Assembly (NCBI GenBank): GCA_050018415.1 | Contig: JBEKAB010000009.1 | Location: forward strand, 49,259 to 113,258 | Origin: UBA1161 sp002311745 | GTDB lineage: Bacteria > Planctomycetota > Phycisphaerae > Tepidisphaerales > Tepidisphaeraceae | Reading direction: 5' to 3' | Length of the DNA stretch: 64,000 nt | Part shown: positions 57,340-64,000 of the stretch, piece by piece | Layout: each line of letters opens with the position of its first letter | How positions within the stretch are numbered: the first letter of the stretch is position 1 | Position numbers and translations under genes: made by a program | Notes under the pieces: generated by a model | What the model was told of the DNA's origin: nothing | Seen by the model: only the letters and a program-made list of their open reading frames with translations | The model's database searches: none

Positions 57340-59067
57340 ATGCTCGTGATTCCACACCGCTGTTGGCGCTGGGCGACGTGCATCGTCGTCGCTTGTTTGG
57401 TCATGGCCGCCGCAGCCCGCCCGGCGTGGGCGCTGCAGGCCGATCAGATTCTGCTGGTCACCAACAAAAACGACCCGGAAAGCAAGAAACTGGCCGACCT
57501 GTACGCGTCGCTGCGCGGCGTCCCGCCGGATCAGTTGGTCCAACTGGACCTGCCGAACGCGGAGGAGATGCCGTTTGCGGTCTACGAAACCAACGTGGTG
57601 GCGCCGCTGCGGCAGTATTTGATCGAGCATCAACTGAAAGGCCAGGTCACGTGCCTGCTGACGTTTTACGGGGTCCCCTTCCGCGTCGCGGCCAAGACCA
57701 ACACGGATGCGGAGCAAAAGGAACTGGCGGAGCTGCTGCGGAATCGGACGGAGCTGATGGCGCAGGCGGGCCCGATCGTGGCGGAGGTCGAGAAGCAGGC
57801 GATGGAGATGGATCCGTCATTCCGACCGGAATCGGGCAACCCGGATTCCGCGCAGACGATGCAGATCCGAACGCAAACGGCGGCCAGGGCGGTCTTGAAA
57901 AACCTTCCGTCGCTGGGCGACTTGGCGGTCCAGGTGCAAGCCATGGGGCGGTTGATGAGCAAGCTGGAGAAGCTGGGCGGCCGGGCGGAGTTGGACGGCC
58001 GCATCGGCCAACAGCAGCGCGACATGCCGGGCAAAAGCCCCGAGGATCGCGCGCAGTGGCAGAAGCTGCACGAGCAGGTGCTGATGGACGCGATGCGGAT
58101 CGGTCAGCTTAGGGTGCTGCGCTGGGACGCGGGGGCGCGGGCCGAAATGCGCCAGATGTCGTTGGATGCGTTTGGACTGCTTGGCGCGCTGCACGTGCTG
58201 GAAGCGCAGTCGGCGTATTTTCAGACCGATCGGACCGCCGCCGCCACGGACAGCGAGCTGGCGCTGTTGTGGTGGGATTACTATCCGCGGTCCAACTGGC
58301 AGATCAATCCGCTGAATTGTCACGTGCACGCTCAAACGCCGCCGGTGCTGATGACGATGCGTCTGGACGGCCCCGATCCGGCGACGGTCGAGAAGATGAT
58401 GCGCACCAGCGTGGACGTGGAAAAGACCGGCCTGCAGGGAATCGCGGCGGTGGATGCCCGCGGTTTGCCTCCGACGGATGAGTACGGGCTTTTCGATGAA
58501 CGTCTGCGGAACATGGTAGCGCTGATTCGCACCAAGACCGAATTGAAGCTGCGTGTGGACGACCGGGAAGCGCTTTTCCCGCCGCACTCGGTGAAAGGGG
58601 TGGCGTTGTATTGCGGCTGGCACAGCCCGGGGCAGTATGTGCCGGGATGCGATTTCAATCCCGGGGCGGTCGGTTTTCACGTGGCCAGCTTCGAGATGGT
58701 GACGCTGCACGCGCCGACGGGCGGATGGGTTCGCGGGCTGCTGAGCGACGGCGTCGTCGCCACGTTGGGACCGGTGGCCGAACCGTATCTGACCGCGTTT
58801 CCCAAACCCGACGAATTCTTCGCCCTGCTGCTGACGGGCAAGTTGACGCTGGCGGAGGTGTACTGGAAGACCACGCCGATGACGAGTTGGCTGATCGCCT
58901 GCATCGGCGATCCGCTGTACACGCCGTACAAGGCGCACCCAGCGCTGAAGGTGGCGGACCTGCCGGCGCCGCTGCGTGCGGCGGTGGGCGCTGCGGCGAG
59001 TGAACCGACGACCGGGCCGCAGCCGCCGGCGGTTGGACCGGTAGATTCAAGCCCGCCGCGGAATTGA
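57340..59067 (+). CDS. TIGR03790 family exported protein
   Basis: A 575-residue exported protein. I prefer ATG 57340, which gives a normal signal peptide (CWRWATCIVVACLVMAAAAR, then PAWA). After it comes QILLVTNKNDPESKKLADLY, then SLRGVPPDQLVQLDLPNAEE and VTCLLTFYGVPFRV, the hallmarks of TIGR03790, a family found mostly in planctomycetes, acidobacteria and verrucomicrobia. The second half includes FPPHSVKGVALYCGWHSPGQ and TTPMTSWLIACIGDPLYTPY. An unusual helical insertion (about 130-250) separates the halves. Function is unknown; the family often occurs with PEP-CTERM proteins. Confidence 0.8.
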   Translation: MLVIPHRCWRWATCIVVACLVMAAAARPAWALQADQILLVTNKNDPESKKLADLYASLRGVPPDQLVQLDLPNAEEMPFAVYETNVVAPLRQYLIEHQLKGQVTCLLTFYGVPFRVAAKTNTDAEQKELAELLRNRTELMAQAGPIVAEVEKQAMEMDPSFRPESGNPDSAQTMQIRTQTAARAVLKNLPSLGDLAVQVQAMGRLMSKLEKLGGRAELDGRIGQQQRDMPGKSPEDRAQWQKLHEQVLMDAMRIGQLRVLRWDAGARAEMRQMSLDAFGLLGALHVLEAQSAYFQTDRTAAATDSELALLWWDYYPRSNWQINPLNCHVHAQTPPVLMTMRLDGPDPATVEKMMRTSVDVEKTGLQGIAAVDARGLPPTDEYGLFDERLRNMVALIRTKTELKLRVDDREALFPPHSVKGVALYCGWHSPGQYVPGCDFNPGAVGFHVASFEMVTLHAPTGGWVRGLLSDGVVATLGPVAEPYLTAFPKPDEFFALLLTGKLTLAEVYWKTTPMTSWLIACIGDPLYTPYKAHPALKVADLPAPLRAAVGAAASEPTTGPQPPAVGPVDSSPPRN

Positions 59068-59099
59068 CCGATAAGGTAACGGCTAGAGGTGCGCTTCCC

Positions 59100-59261
59100 A
59101 TGCAGATGATTTGCCCCAACCTGCGCTGCCGAAAGGTTTTATCGGTGCCCGACGAGGCCCGGGGCAAGCAAGTCAAGTGTCAGTATTGTCAAACCACCTT
59201 CCGCGTGCCTGAAACGCCCAAACGGGTGACGGGCATCTCCACCATCGCCGGCGCCAAGTAA
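59100..59261 (+). CDS. Small zinc-ribbon protein
   Basis: A 53-residue protein starting at ATG 59100. It has a single zinc ribbon, CPNLRC (5-10) and CQYC (28-31), with the phrase VLSVPDEARGKQVKCQYC, then TTFRVPETPK. This is like the MJ0042-type finger at the start of many planctomycete and delta-proteobacterial proteins, but here it stands alone, without a longer C-terminal domain. It lies 32 bp after the TIGR03790 gene. It may bind protein or nucleic acid. Confidence 0.65.
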   Translation: MQMICPNLRCRKVLSVPDEARGKQVKCQYCQTTFRVPETPKRVTGISTIAGAK

Positions 59262-59359
59262 TCCTTGTGCGTCGCTTTGCGTGATCCACCATGGACTTGC
59301 GATGACCGGTTTGTGCGGCTTTGGCAAGGTTCGTTTGGTTTGCTAGGATGCACAGGCGT

Positions 59360-60151
59360 ATGACCTACTGTCTGGGCATTGTGACCAAATTCGGCCTGGT
59401 GATGGCCTCGGATTCGCGCACCAACGCCGGATACGATCAGGTGAACGTCTCCCGAAAGATGTACACCTTCGTGCAGAAGGGGGAGAAGGTCTTCGTGCTG
59501 CTGGCCAGCGGCAGCTTATCGTGCACGCAATCGGTCATCACGCTGCTGCAGCGGGATTTCGACAAGGGGGAAGGCTTGGCGACGGCCACGGGCATGTACG
59601 ATGCCGCGCGGATCATCGGCGAGCAGGTCCGCCGCGTCGCCGACATGGACCGCCCTTCCCTGGAACGCGACGAGTACAAGTTCAACGTCCATTTCCTGCT
59701 GGGCGGGCAAATCCGCGGCGAGAGGCCGGCCCTGTTCCTGATCTATCCCCAGGGCAACCCGCTCCAGGCCACCGAAGAATCCCCCTATCTGCAAGTCGGC
59801 GAAACCAAATACGGCCGGCCCATTCTGGACCGCGGCATCATTTTCGACAAAACGTCTTTGGAAGAGGCGGCCAAGTACGCCCTGCTGTCGCTGGATTCGA
59901 CGATGAAGTCCAACGTCACCGTCGGCCCACCCATCGATCTGCTGGCCTACGAGGTGGATCAGTTGACGATCACGCACCAGCGGCGGTTCAACGCCGAGGA
60001 CACGGACCTGACCAAGATCGCCATGCGCTGGCAGGCGGCGCTGCGGCAGGCGGTGGCGCGATTGCCCACCATCCGATTCCCCGCGGCCCCGCAAAAACCG
60101 GAAGAGTCAATCCAACTGGTCGAGACCGCCGGCGGCGAAACCACCAGTTAG
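59360..60151 (+). CDS. Anbu proteasome-like peptidase subunit
   Basis: A 263-residue Ntn-hydrolase. The start at ATG 59360 exposes Thr2 after methionine removal (M-T-YCLGIVTKFGLVMAS), as the catalytic mechanism needs. Asp18 and Lys33 (SDSRTNAGYD, VSRK) complete the proteasome-type active site. KVFVLLASGSLSCTQSVITL follows the Anbu pattern. Anbu (ancestral beta subunit) assembles into an open helical or ring particle in several bacteria; its substrates are unknown. Anbu genes usually neighbour alpha-E, transglutaminase-like and ATP-grasp genes. None of these is here; instead a zinc ribbon and release factor 1 flank it. Confidence 0.9.
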   Translation: MTYCLGIVTKFGLVMASDSRTNAGYDQVNVSRKMYTFVQKGEKVFVLLASGSLSCTQSVITLLQRDFDKGEGLATATGMYDAARIIGEQVRRVADMDRPSLERDEYKFNVHFLLGGQIRGERPALFLIYPQGNPLQATEESPYLQVGETKYGRPILDRGIIFDKTSLEEAAKYALLSLDSTMKSNVTVGPPIDLLAYEVDQLTITHQRRFNAEDTDLTKIAMRWQAALRQAVARLPTIRFPAAPQKPEESIQLVETAGGETTS

Positions 60152-60210
60152 CGACCCCCGCACCTCGCCCAAGGCATCGCCCTGTTCCCGTCGTCACCGC
60201 ACCCCAAGCC

Positions 60211-61317
60211 ATGTCAACCGCCCCGACCACGCCGCTGATCCGCAAGCTCCAAGAAATGCTCCAGAAATACGGCGCCCTTCAGGCGTCGCTGAGTGATCCC
60301 GCGGTGCTGAGCCATCCGCAAAAACTGATTTCCGCCACGCGCGAGGCGGGACAACTGGAGCCGGTGGTGTCGCGGTTTGAGGAGTATCTCAAGGCCCAGA
60401 GGTCGGCGGATGAGTTGCAGGAAATGGCCGCCAACAAGGCGGATGCGGAAATGGCCCAGCTTGCGGCGGGCGAACTGACCACCACGCGGGCCCGCGCCGC
60501 AGCGCTGCTCGAGGAGCTCAAGGACCGATTCCTGGCCGCTGAGGAAAGCCCGGTGGATTCGTTTTTCCTGGAAATCCGCGCCGGCACGGGCGGCGAGGAG
60601 GCGGCACTTTTCGCCCGCGACCTTTTTGAAATGTATCGCCGCTACTGCGAGGCCAAGGGATACCGCTTCGAGGTCAGCGACTTTTCCGCCAGCGACCGCG
60701 GGGGATTCAAGGAAGTGATCGTCAACGTCCGCGGCGAGGAGGCGTACCGGCGGCTGCGCTTCGAGGGCGGCGGGCATCGCGTGCAGCGCGTGCCCGAGAC
60801 CGAAGCCCAGGGCCGCATCCATACCAGCGCCGCCACCGTCGCCGTTTTGCCCGAAATGCCGGACGTGAAGATCGAGATCAATCCCAAGGACGTGGAGGAA
60901 TTCGGCTGCCGCGGCGGCGGGCCCGGCGGGCAAAACGTCAACAAGGTCGAAACCGGCTGGCGAATCCTGTACAAACCCACCGGCCTGCAATTCAAAATGA
61001 CCGAACACAAGAGCCAGGCCATGAACAAGGAACGCGCCTGGGCTTTGTTGCGCGCGACGCTCTACGAGATGGAGCAGGCCAAGCAGCATGCCGCCAGAAC
61101 CAGCGCCCGAAGAACCATGATGGGCAGCGGCGACCGCAGCCAACGCATCCGCACCTACAATTTCCCGCAAAATCGCTGCACGGACCACCGCCTGGGCGGC
61201 GAGGGCGGCGGCGGGGAAAAAAACTTCAATCTCACCCAGATCATGCAGGGCCAGCTCGATCCGCTGCTGGATGCCCTGCTGGAATTGGATAAACAACAGC
61301 GGCTGGATAGCTTATGA
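60211..61317 (+). CDS. prfA: Peptide chain release factor 1
   Basis: A 368-residue translation terminator that reads UAG and UAA. Start ATG 60211. The N-terminal helical domain covers about 1-110. The stop-codon recognition tripeptide PxT is PET (195-197) in RVPETEAQGRIHTSA, which marks RF1 rather than RF2. The peptidyl-hydrolase loop is GGQ (239-241) in RGGGPGGQNVNKVET. The late QAMNKERAWALLRATLYEME and RIRTYNFPQNRCTDHR are standard. An unlinked methyltransferase (PrmC) normally modifies the GGQ glutamine; its gene is not in the window. Confidence 0.95.
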   Translation: MSTAPTTPLIRKLQEMLQKYGALQASLSDPAVLSHPQKLISATREAGQLEPVVSRFEEYLKAQRSADELQEMAANKADAEMAQLAAGELTTTRARAAALLEELKDRFLAAEESPVDSFFLEIRAGTGGEEAALFARDLFEMYRRYCEAKGYRFEVSDFSASDRGGFKEVIVNVRGEEAYRRLRFEGGGHRVQRVPETEAQGRIHTSAATVAVLPEMPDVKIEINPKDVEEFGCRGGGPGGQNVNKVETGWRILYKPTGLQFKMTEHKSQAMNKERAWALLRATLYEMEQAKQHAARTSARRTMMGSGDRSQRIRTYNFPQNRCTDHRLGGEGGGGEKNFNLTQIMQGQLDPLLDALLELDKQQRLDSL

Positions 61318-61339
61318 TGTAAATTCGGAGGACTGAATC

Positions 61340-61753
61340 ATGGCGCAGGCGAAGAAACCGGCAGCGAAGAAAACGGGGGCCAAACCCAAGCGGGTGGCGC
61401 CGCAGGCGGGGAAAAAGCCGCAACCGCAAGCGTCCAAACCGCAGGCGGACCCATCCGTGCCGGTGATCGACGCCGGCGAGTCCGCGGCGGCAGCGGCGGC
61501 GATGGTCGCCAACAAGGTCGCGCCCACGGCATCGGCCCAGCCGGCGGGAACGGAATCCGCCTTTTTCCGGCATCTCAAGGATTCGCTGAACAAGCCGCAT
61601 TCGCAAGTCATGGGCGGCCTGCTGGACAAGGTGAGCCCGGCCGGACAGAAAAAATCGGCCGCGCCGTTCGACCCCAACAAACAGGTGGGCCACGATCAGA
61701 CCTACGGCTCGGACGCCACCCGCCGCAACGTCCCCCGCCGCACCGCCGGATGA
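61340..61753 (+). CDS. Small basic Lys/Ala/Pro-rich protein
   Basis: A 137-residue protein behind a strong GGAGG ribosome site. Residues 1-45 are histone-H1-like in composition (MAQAKKPAAKKTGAKPKRVA). A short Ala-rich helix follows, and then a more conserved-looking part, ESAFFRHLKDSLNKPHSQVM and DPNKQVGHDQTYGSDATRRN. The tail is basic. The N terminus may bind nucleic acid. No family was recognised. It lies 22 bp after prfA, converging on the 61757 gene with a 3-bp gap. Confidence 0.65.
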   Translation: MAQAKKPAAKKTGAKPKRVAPQAGKKPQPQASKPQADPSVPVIDAGESAAAAAAMVANKVAPTASAQPAGTESAFFRHLKDSLNKPHSQVMGGLLDKVSPAGQKKSAAPFDPNKQVGHDQTYGSDATRRNVPRRTAG

Positions 61754-61756
61754 TGG

Positions 61757-62026
61757 TCACACCACCTGCAGCAGTTCCAGCGACAGGATCGTTCGCGGAT
61801 CGAAATTGATCCGCTGCTCGAACGTGCCGGCAAGACCCTGTTTGCTCAGGGCGATGATCCAGCCTTCTTCGATGACCAGTTCGTCGATGACGCGGTCACC
61901 GGCCAGGGTCACGCGGCAGACGGCGGTGTATTTGCGCTTCGGCACGCCGTGTTCAACGAGGAACTTGCGCCACTGGTCCGGCAACGGCTTGGCCAGACGA
62001 TTTCGAGGCAATGAACGCGAAGACAT
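61757..62026 (-). CDS. Small conserved hypothetical protein
   Basis: An 89-residue protein. It begins basic (MSSRSLPRNRLAKPLPDQWR) and continues KYTAVCRVTLAGDRVIDELV and WIIALSKQGLAGTFEQRINF, then DPRTILSLELL. This looks like a small beta-rich fold. No family was recognised. The gene starts 5 bp after the dus stop, so it is the last of the peroxiredoxin-dus operon. Confidence 0.65.
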   Translation of the reverse strand: MSSRSLPRNRLAKPLPDQWRKFLVEHGVPKRKYTAVCRVTLAGDRVIDELVIEEGWIIALSKQGLAGTFEQRINFDPRTILSLELLQVV

Positions 62027-62031
62027 GACGA

Positions 62032-63090
62032 CTATGAAGCTGCCGCGGCCAGGTCCAGATCGTTCACTTCATCGGCGGCGGTCGGCTGCGGCATGACGCC
62101 CGGACCGTCCACGCCGTACCAGCGATCCAGCACGCTTTTCCAGTCGCGCAGGCTGCGCACAAGAATGAAATCGCGCTTCACCTCCGCGGAAGCGGGATGG
62201 AAGCGGCTATACTTGATCCCCATCTTGCGCATCCGCCGCGCGGCCAACTGCTCGCCGTGAATCTCCACGGCGATCTCAAAATGCTCCGCCAGCGCTTCGC
62301 GTTGCTCACTGATCGTCGGCGGCGAAATCGACGCGTCGGGGTCTTTTAGCAACCGCGCAACCTGGGCGAAAATCCACGGATTGCCGATGGCGCCGCGGGC
62401 AATCCAGACGGCATCGACGCCCGTTTCGCGGAGCATGCGCACGGCATCCTGGGCGGTGAAGACGTCGCCGCTGCCCAGGATGGTGCGGCCGGAGTGTCGC
62501 CGCTTGAGCTGCGTCAGGAACGGCCAGCGCGACGGGCCGAAGTATTTTTGCTCGACGGTTCGCGCATGGACGCGCACGGCGGCGACGCCGAGCGACCAGG
62601 CGAAATCCAGAATCTCGTGAAATCGCTGCTCTGATTCGGCCGAATCGTCAAAACCGCGGCGCAGGCTGAGCGTGATGGGCAAACGATCGCCCACGGCTTG
62701 CACGACGCTTTGCAGGATGGATTTTGCCAGGGGGGCGTCCGCCAGCATGTGCCCGCCGCGGGATTTGTTCCTGATCTTCTTGACGGGGCAGGCGAAGTTC
62801 AGGTCGATCACGTCGTAGCCGGCTTCGGCCAGGATCGTCGCTCCCCGCGTCATGGTCTGGGGATCGCTGCCGATGAGTTGGCCGGCGACGGGATGGTCCT
62901 CGTCGTTAATGTCGATGGAATTTTTCAGCCCCTGCCCGCCGTTGCAGAGGATGACGTCCAAGAGGGCCTCGGTGACGGCATAGGGGCAGCCGCGGCGACG
63001 GGCAACAACGCGCATGGCGCGGTCGCTGTATCCGGCTAGTCCGGCCTGGCAGAACGGCTCTTCGAATTGAACGGGACCGATGCGGATCAC
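62032..63090 (-). CDS. dus: tRNA-dihydrouridine synthase
   Basis: A 352-residue FMN enzyme that reduces uridines in tRNA loops. It starts at GTG 63090, overlapping the peroxiredoxin stop by 4 bp. The N-terminal QAGLAGYSDRAMRVVARRRG corresponds to the flavin-binding start. The catalytic cysteine is C101 in DLNFACPVKKIRNKSRGG. VRVHARTVEQKYFGPSRWPF carries the conserved His/Arg, and GSGDVFTAQDAVRMLRETGV with WIARGAIGNPWIF binds the phosphate. Which subgroup (DusA, B or C) is not clear from sequence alone. Confidence 0.92.
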   Translation of the reverse strand: MIRIGPVQFEEPFCQAGLAGYSDRAMRVVARRRGCPYAVTEALLDVILCNGGQGLKNSIDINDEDHPVAGQLIGSDPQTMTRGATILAEAGYDVIDLNFACPVKKIRNKSRGGHMLADAPLAKSILQSVVQAVGDRLPITLSLRRGFDDSAESEQRFHEILDFAWSLGVAAVRVHARTVEQKYFGPSRWPFLTQLKRRHSGRTILGSGDVFTAQDAVRMLRETGVDAVWIARGAIGNPWIFAQVARLLKDPDASISPPTISEQREALAEHFEIAVEIHGEQLAARRMRKMGIKYSRFHPASAEVKRDFILVRSLRDWKSVLDRWYGVDGPGVMPQPTAADEVNDLDLAAAAS

Positions 63091-63557
63091 GCGGATGCCG
63101 CCTTAGCCACGTCTTCAACGCTGCGTGCGTCTTTGAGACTCGGCTGTTCCTTGTAATAGGCGATCTTGCCGTCCTTGGCCACGACCACGGTGCCGCGCTT
63201 GGTGCAGTTGTACGGCTCCTGGCCCGCCCACATGCCGTAGGCCTTGGCCATCTTCCGCGTCGGGTCGGCCAGCAGGTCGTAGGGAATGTGGTATTGCTTC
63301 TTGAACGCCTCATGACTGAACGGGCTGTCGCAGCTCACGCCCAAGACGACGGTCTGATCGTCCTTGACGATCTTGCTCATCTGCGGCCCGAAGGCGCAGT
63401 GCTCCTGCGTGCAGATCGGGCTGAAGTCCATCGGATAGAACAGCAGCACGACCTTCTTTTTGCCGAGGAAATCCGACAGCTTCACCTTGTTCTTGTCCTG
63501 ATTCATCAGCTCAAAGTCGGGAGCTGCCTGACCAACCTTCAGCGGGGCGTTTTCCAT
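63087..63557 (-). CDS. Peroxiredoxin (AhpC/TSA, Bcp-like)
   Basis: A 156-residue thiol peroxidase. Start ATG 63557 is preceded by AAGGAG; the longer frame is the repeat-rich upstream DNA. The active site is FYPMDFSPICTQEHC with peroxidatic C49 and a second Cys at 54 (C-x4-C), as in Bcp/PrxQ. VSCDSPFSHEAFKKQYHIPY and LADPTRKMAKAYGM follow. It reduces hydrogen and alkyl peroxides with thioredoxin. It is the first gene of an operon with dus and a small unknown gene; the functional link is not obvious. Confidence 0.92.
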   Translation of the reverse strand: MENAPLKVGQAAPDFELMNQDKNKVKLSDFLGKKKVVLLFYPMDFSPICTQEHCAFGPQMSKIVKDDQTVVLGVSCDSPFSHEAFKKQYHIPYDLLADPTRKMAKAYGMWAGQEPYNCTKRGTVVVAKDGKIAYYKEQPSLKDARSVEDVAKAASA

Positions 63558-63591
63558 GTGGATTCTCCTTGTTGGGCAATGGTAGGTGAAG

Positions 63592-63621
63592 AAGTTGCTG
63601 GTTGCTAGTTGCTGGTTGCTA
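63592..63621. repeat. GTTGCTGGTTGCTAG tandem words
   Basis: Two near-tandem copies of GTTGCTGGTTGCTAG directly upstream of the peroxiredoxin gene. Low-complexity dispersed-repeat type. Confidence 0.6.
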
Positions 63622-63777
63622 GACACGCGAAAGAGCGGCTGGTCCCCACCTCAGGTTCCGTCCCCGTTTCATGTTCCGCGCCCCTTGCCTCACGGCCCAC
63701 GCTACGAGATTGAGCCGGTAATGCTGAGGTACCCCGAAGTCCCGGCGCGCCGGGAATCGACTGACGCTCTGACGCTA

Positions 63778-63815
63778 TCTCCTGCTCTACTGTCTACTGC
63801 TCCACTTTCTCGCGC
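63778..63815. repeat. CTCTACTGTCTACTGCTCC repeat
   Basis: Another member of the CT-rich repeat family seen at 4730-4760 and 26615-26715. Confidence 0.6.
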
Positions 63816-63901
63816 AGCGACCCGACCAGTCCCCAGCAGCTTACAGCCGGATGTCGCCTCTTCGAAAAAGCACGAGTGTCCCCCTGATACCGTTGCCGAC
63901 G

Positions 63902-63992
63902 TTATCCATGATGCTGCGCAGCGGCCCCACGGACGCCAGCGCAGCAGCAGTGTGGATAACTCGGCGAAGCGGTCTTCCCCGAGTGTGAATAA
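63902..63992. other. DnaA-box cluster at the right edge (possible origin region)
   Basis: Two perfect TTATNCACA boxes lie on the minus strand: TTATCCACA (63959-63951) and TTATTCACA (63992-63984), 33 bp apart in the same orientation. A 7/9 match TTATCCATG is at 63902-63910 on the plus strand. The window ends 8 bp later, so no AT-rich unwinding region or dnaA gene can be seen. Confidence 0.4.
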
Positions 63993-64000
63993 ACTGGCGT

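Noticed and set aside
63840..64000. Minus-strand frame ending ...MDNVGNGIRGTLVLFRRGDIRL at the window edge
   Set aside because: Could be the tail of a gene entering from the right, but there is no recognisable family and it overlaps the DnaA-box cluster; not supportable from 150 bp.

Overview
The window reads as chromosomal DNA of a planctomycete, most likely of the Phycisphaerae type. This is an inference from gene content: high G+C, two giant PEP-CTERM proteins built of autotransporter-associated beta-strand repeats, a TIGR03790-type protein, an Anbu proteasome-like peptidase, Thr-Gln-Pro linkers in secreted proteins, and a MetX-MetW fusion. No rRNA or other direct taxonomic marker is present.

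Layout. 1-359 is the start of an S10-type peptidase gene running off the left edge. 386-458 is tRNA-Met(CAT). From its 3' end to about 4610 lies a small accessory segment: excisionase-like HTH protein, AbrB/Doc-type toxin-antitoxin pair, another HTH protein, membrane and secreted hypotheticals, and a fragment resembling an integrase tail. It ends at a 13-bp copy of the tRNA 3' end. 4743-9924 (minus) holds a DUF3034-like barrel, cysK, metY and a metX-metW fusion (sulfur assimilation into Cys/Met). 10737-11535 is an XRE regulator plus a small partner. 11660-24299 (minus) is two paralogous giant surface proteins, each behind a similar ~220-nt leader. 24763-26614 holds a DUF3891 protein, a lipoprotein and a MoaB/MogA protein, followed by repeat-rich intergenic DNA.

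27374-33980 is a lower-G+C operon of foreign appearance. It is a branched-chain-amino-acid-type ABC importer (substrate-binding protein, two permeases, two ATPases) into which three unusual genes are inserted: a two-TM protein of unknown family, an isoprenyl diphosphate synthase homologue and a tightly packed 63-residue peptide ending in Trp-Asn. The synthase-plus-small-Trp-peptide pairing recalls ComQ-ComX of Bacillus, and I regard this as the best candidate for an undescribed system. Immediately downstream, ilvB is preceded by a possible leaderless attenuator peptide rich in Leu and Val.

36149-37819 has a two-TM protein and an MbfA-like ferritin/VIT1 iron exporter. 37872-43839 (minus) is an arabinofuranoside utilisation operon (Rbs-type sugar ABC transporter plus GH51). 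44114-48459 holds a DUF/TPR protein and a lipoprotein with 26-residue repeats; this block lies between tRNA-Gly(GCC) at 48660-48731 and a degenerate copy of that tRNA's 3' end at 43891, so it looks like a second tRNA-bounded segment. 49015-55171 (minus) is housekeeping: M20 amidohydrolase, GT9 glycosyltransferase, mnmA, serS, rpsG, a 43-residue membrane microprotein and rpsL. 55484-56814 has two lipoproteins. 57340-61753 (plus) has the TIGR03790 protein, a zinc ribbon, Anbu, prfA and a basic protein. 61757-63557 (minus) is peroxiredoxin-dus-hypothetical. The right edge carries two perfect DnaA-box consensus sequences.

Intergenic DNA is rich in dispersed repeats: CT-rich TCTACTTTC-type strings, nested palindromes, and a 240-bp MITE-like element with 31-bp inverted ends. 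No CRISPR array, intact transposase or intact integrase was seen.
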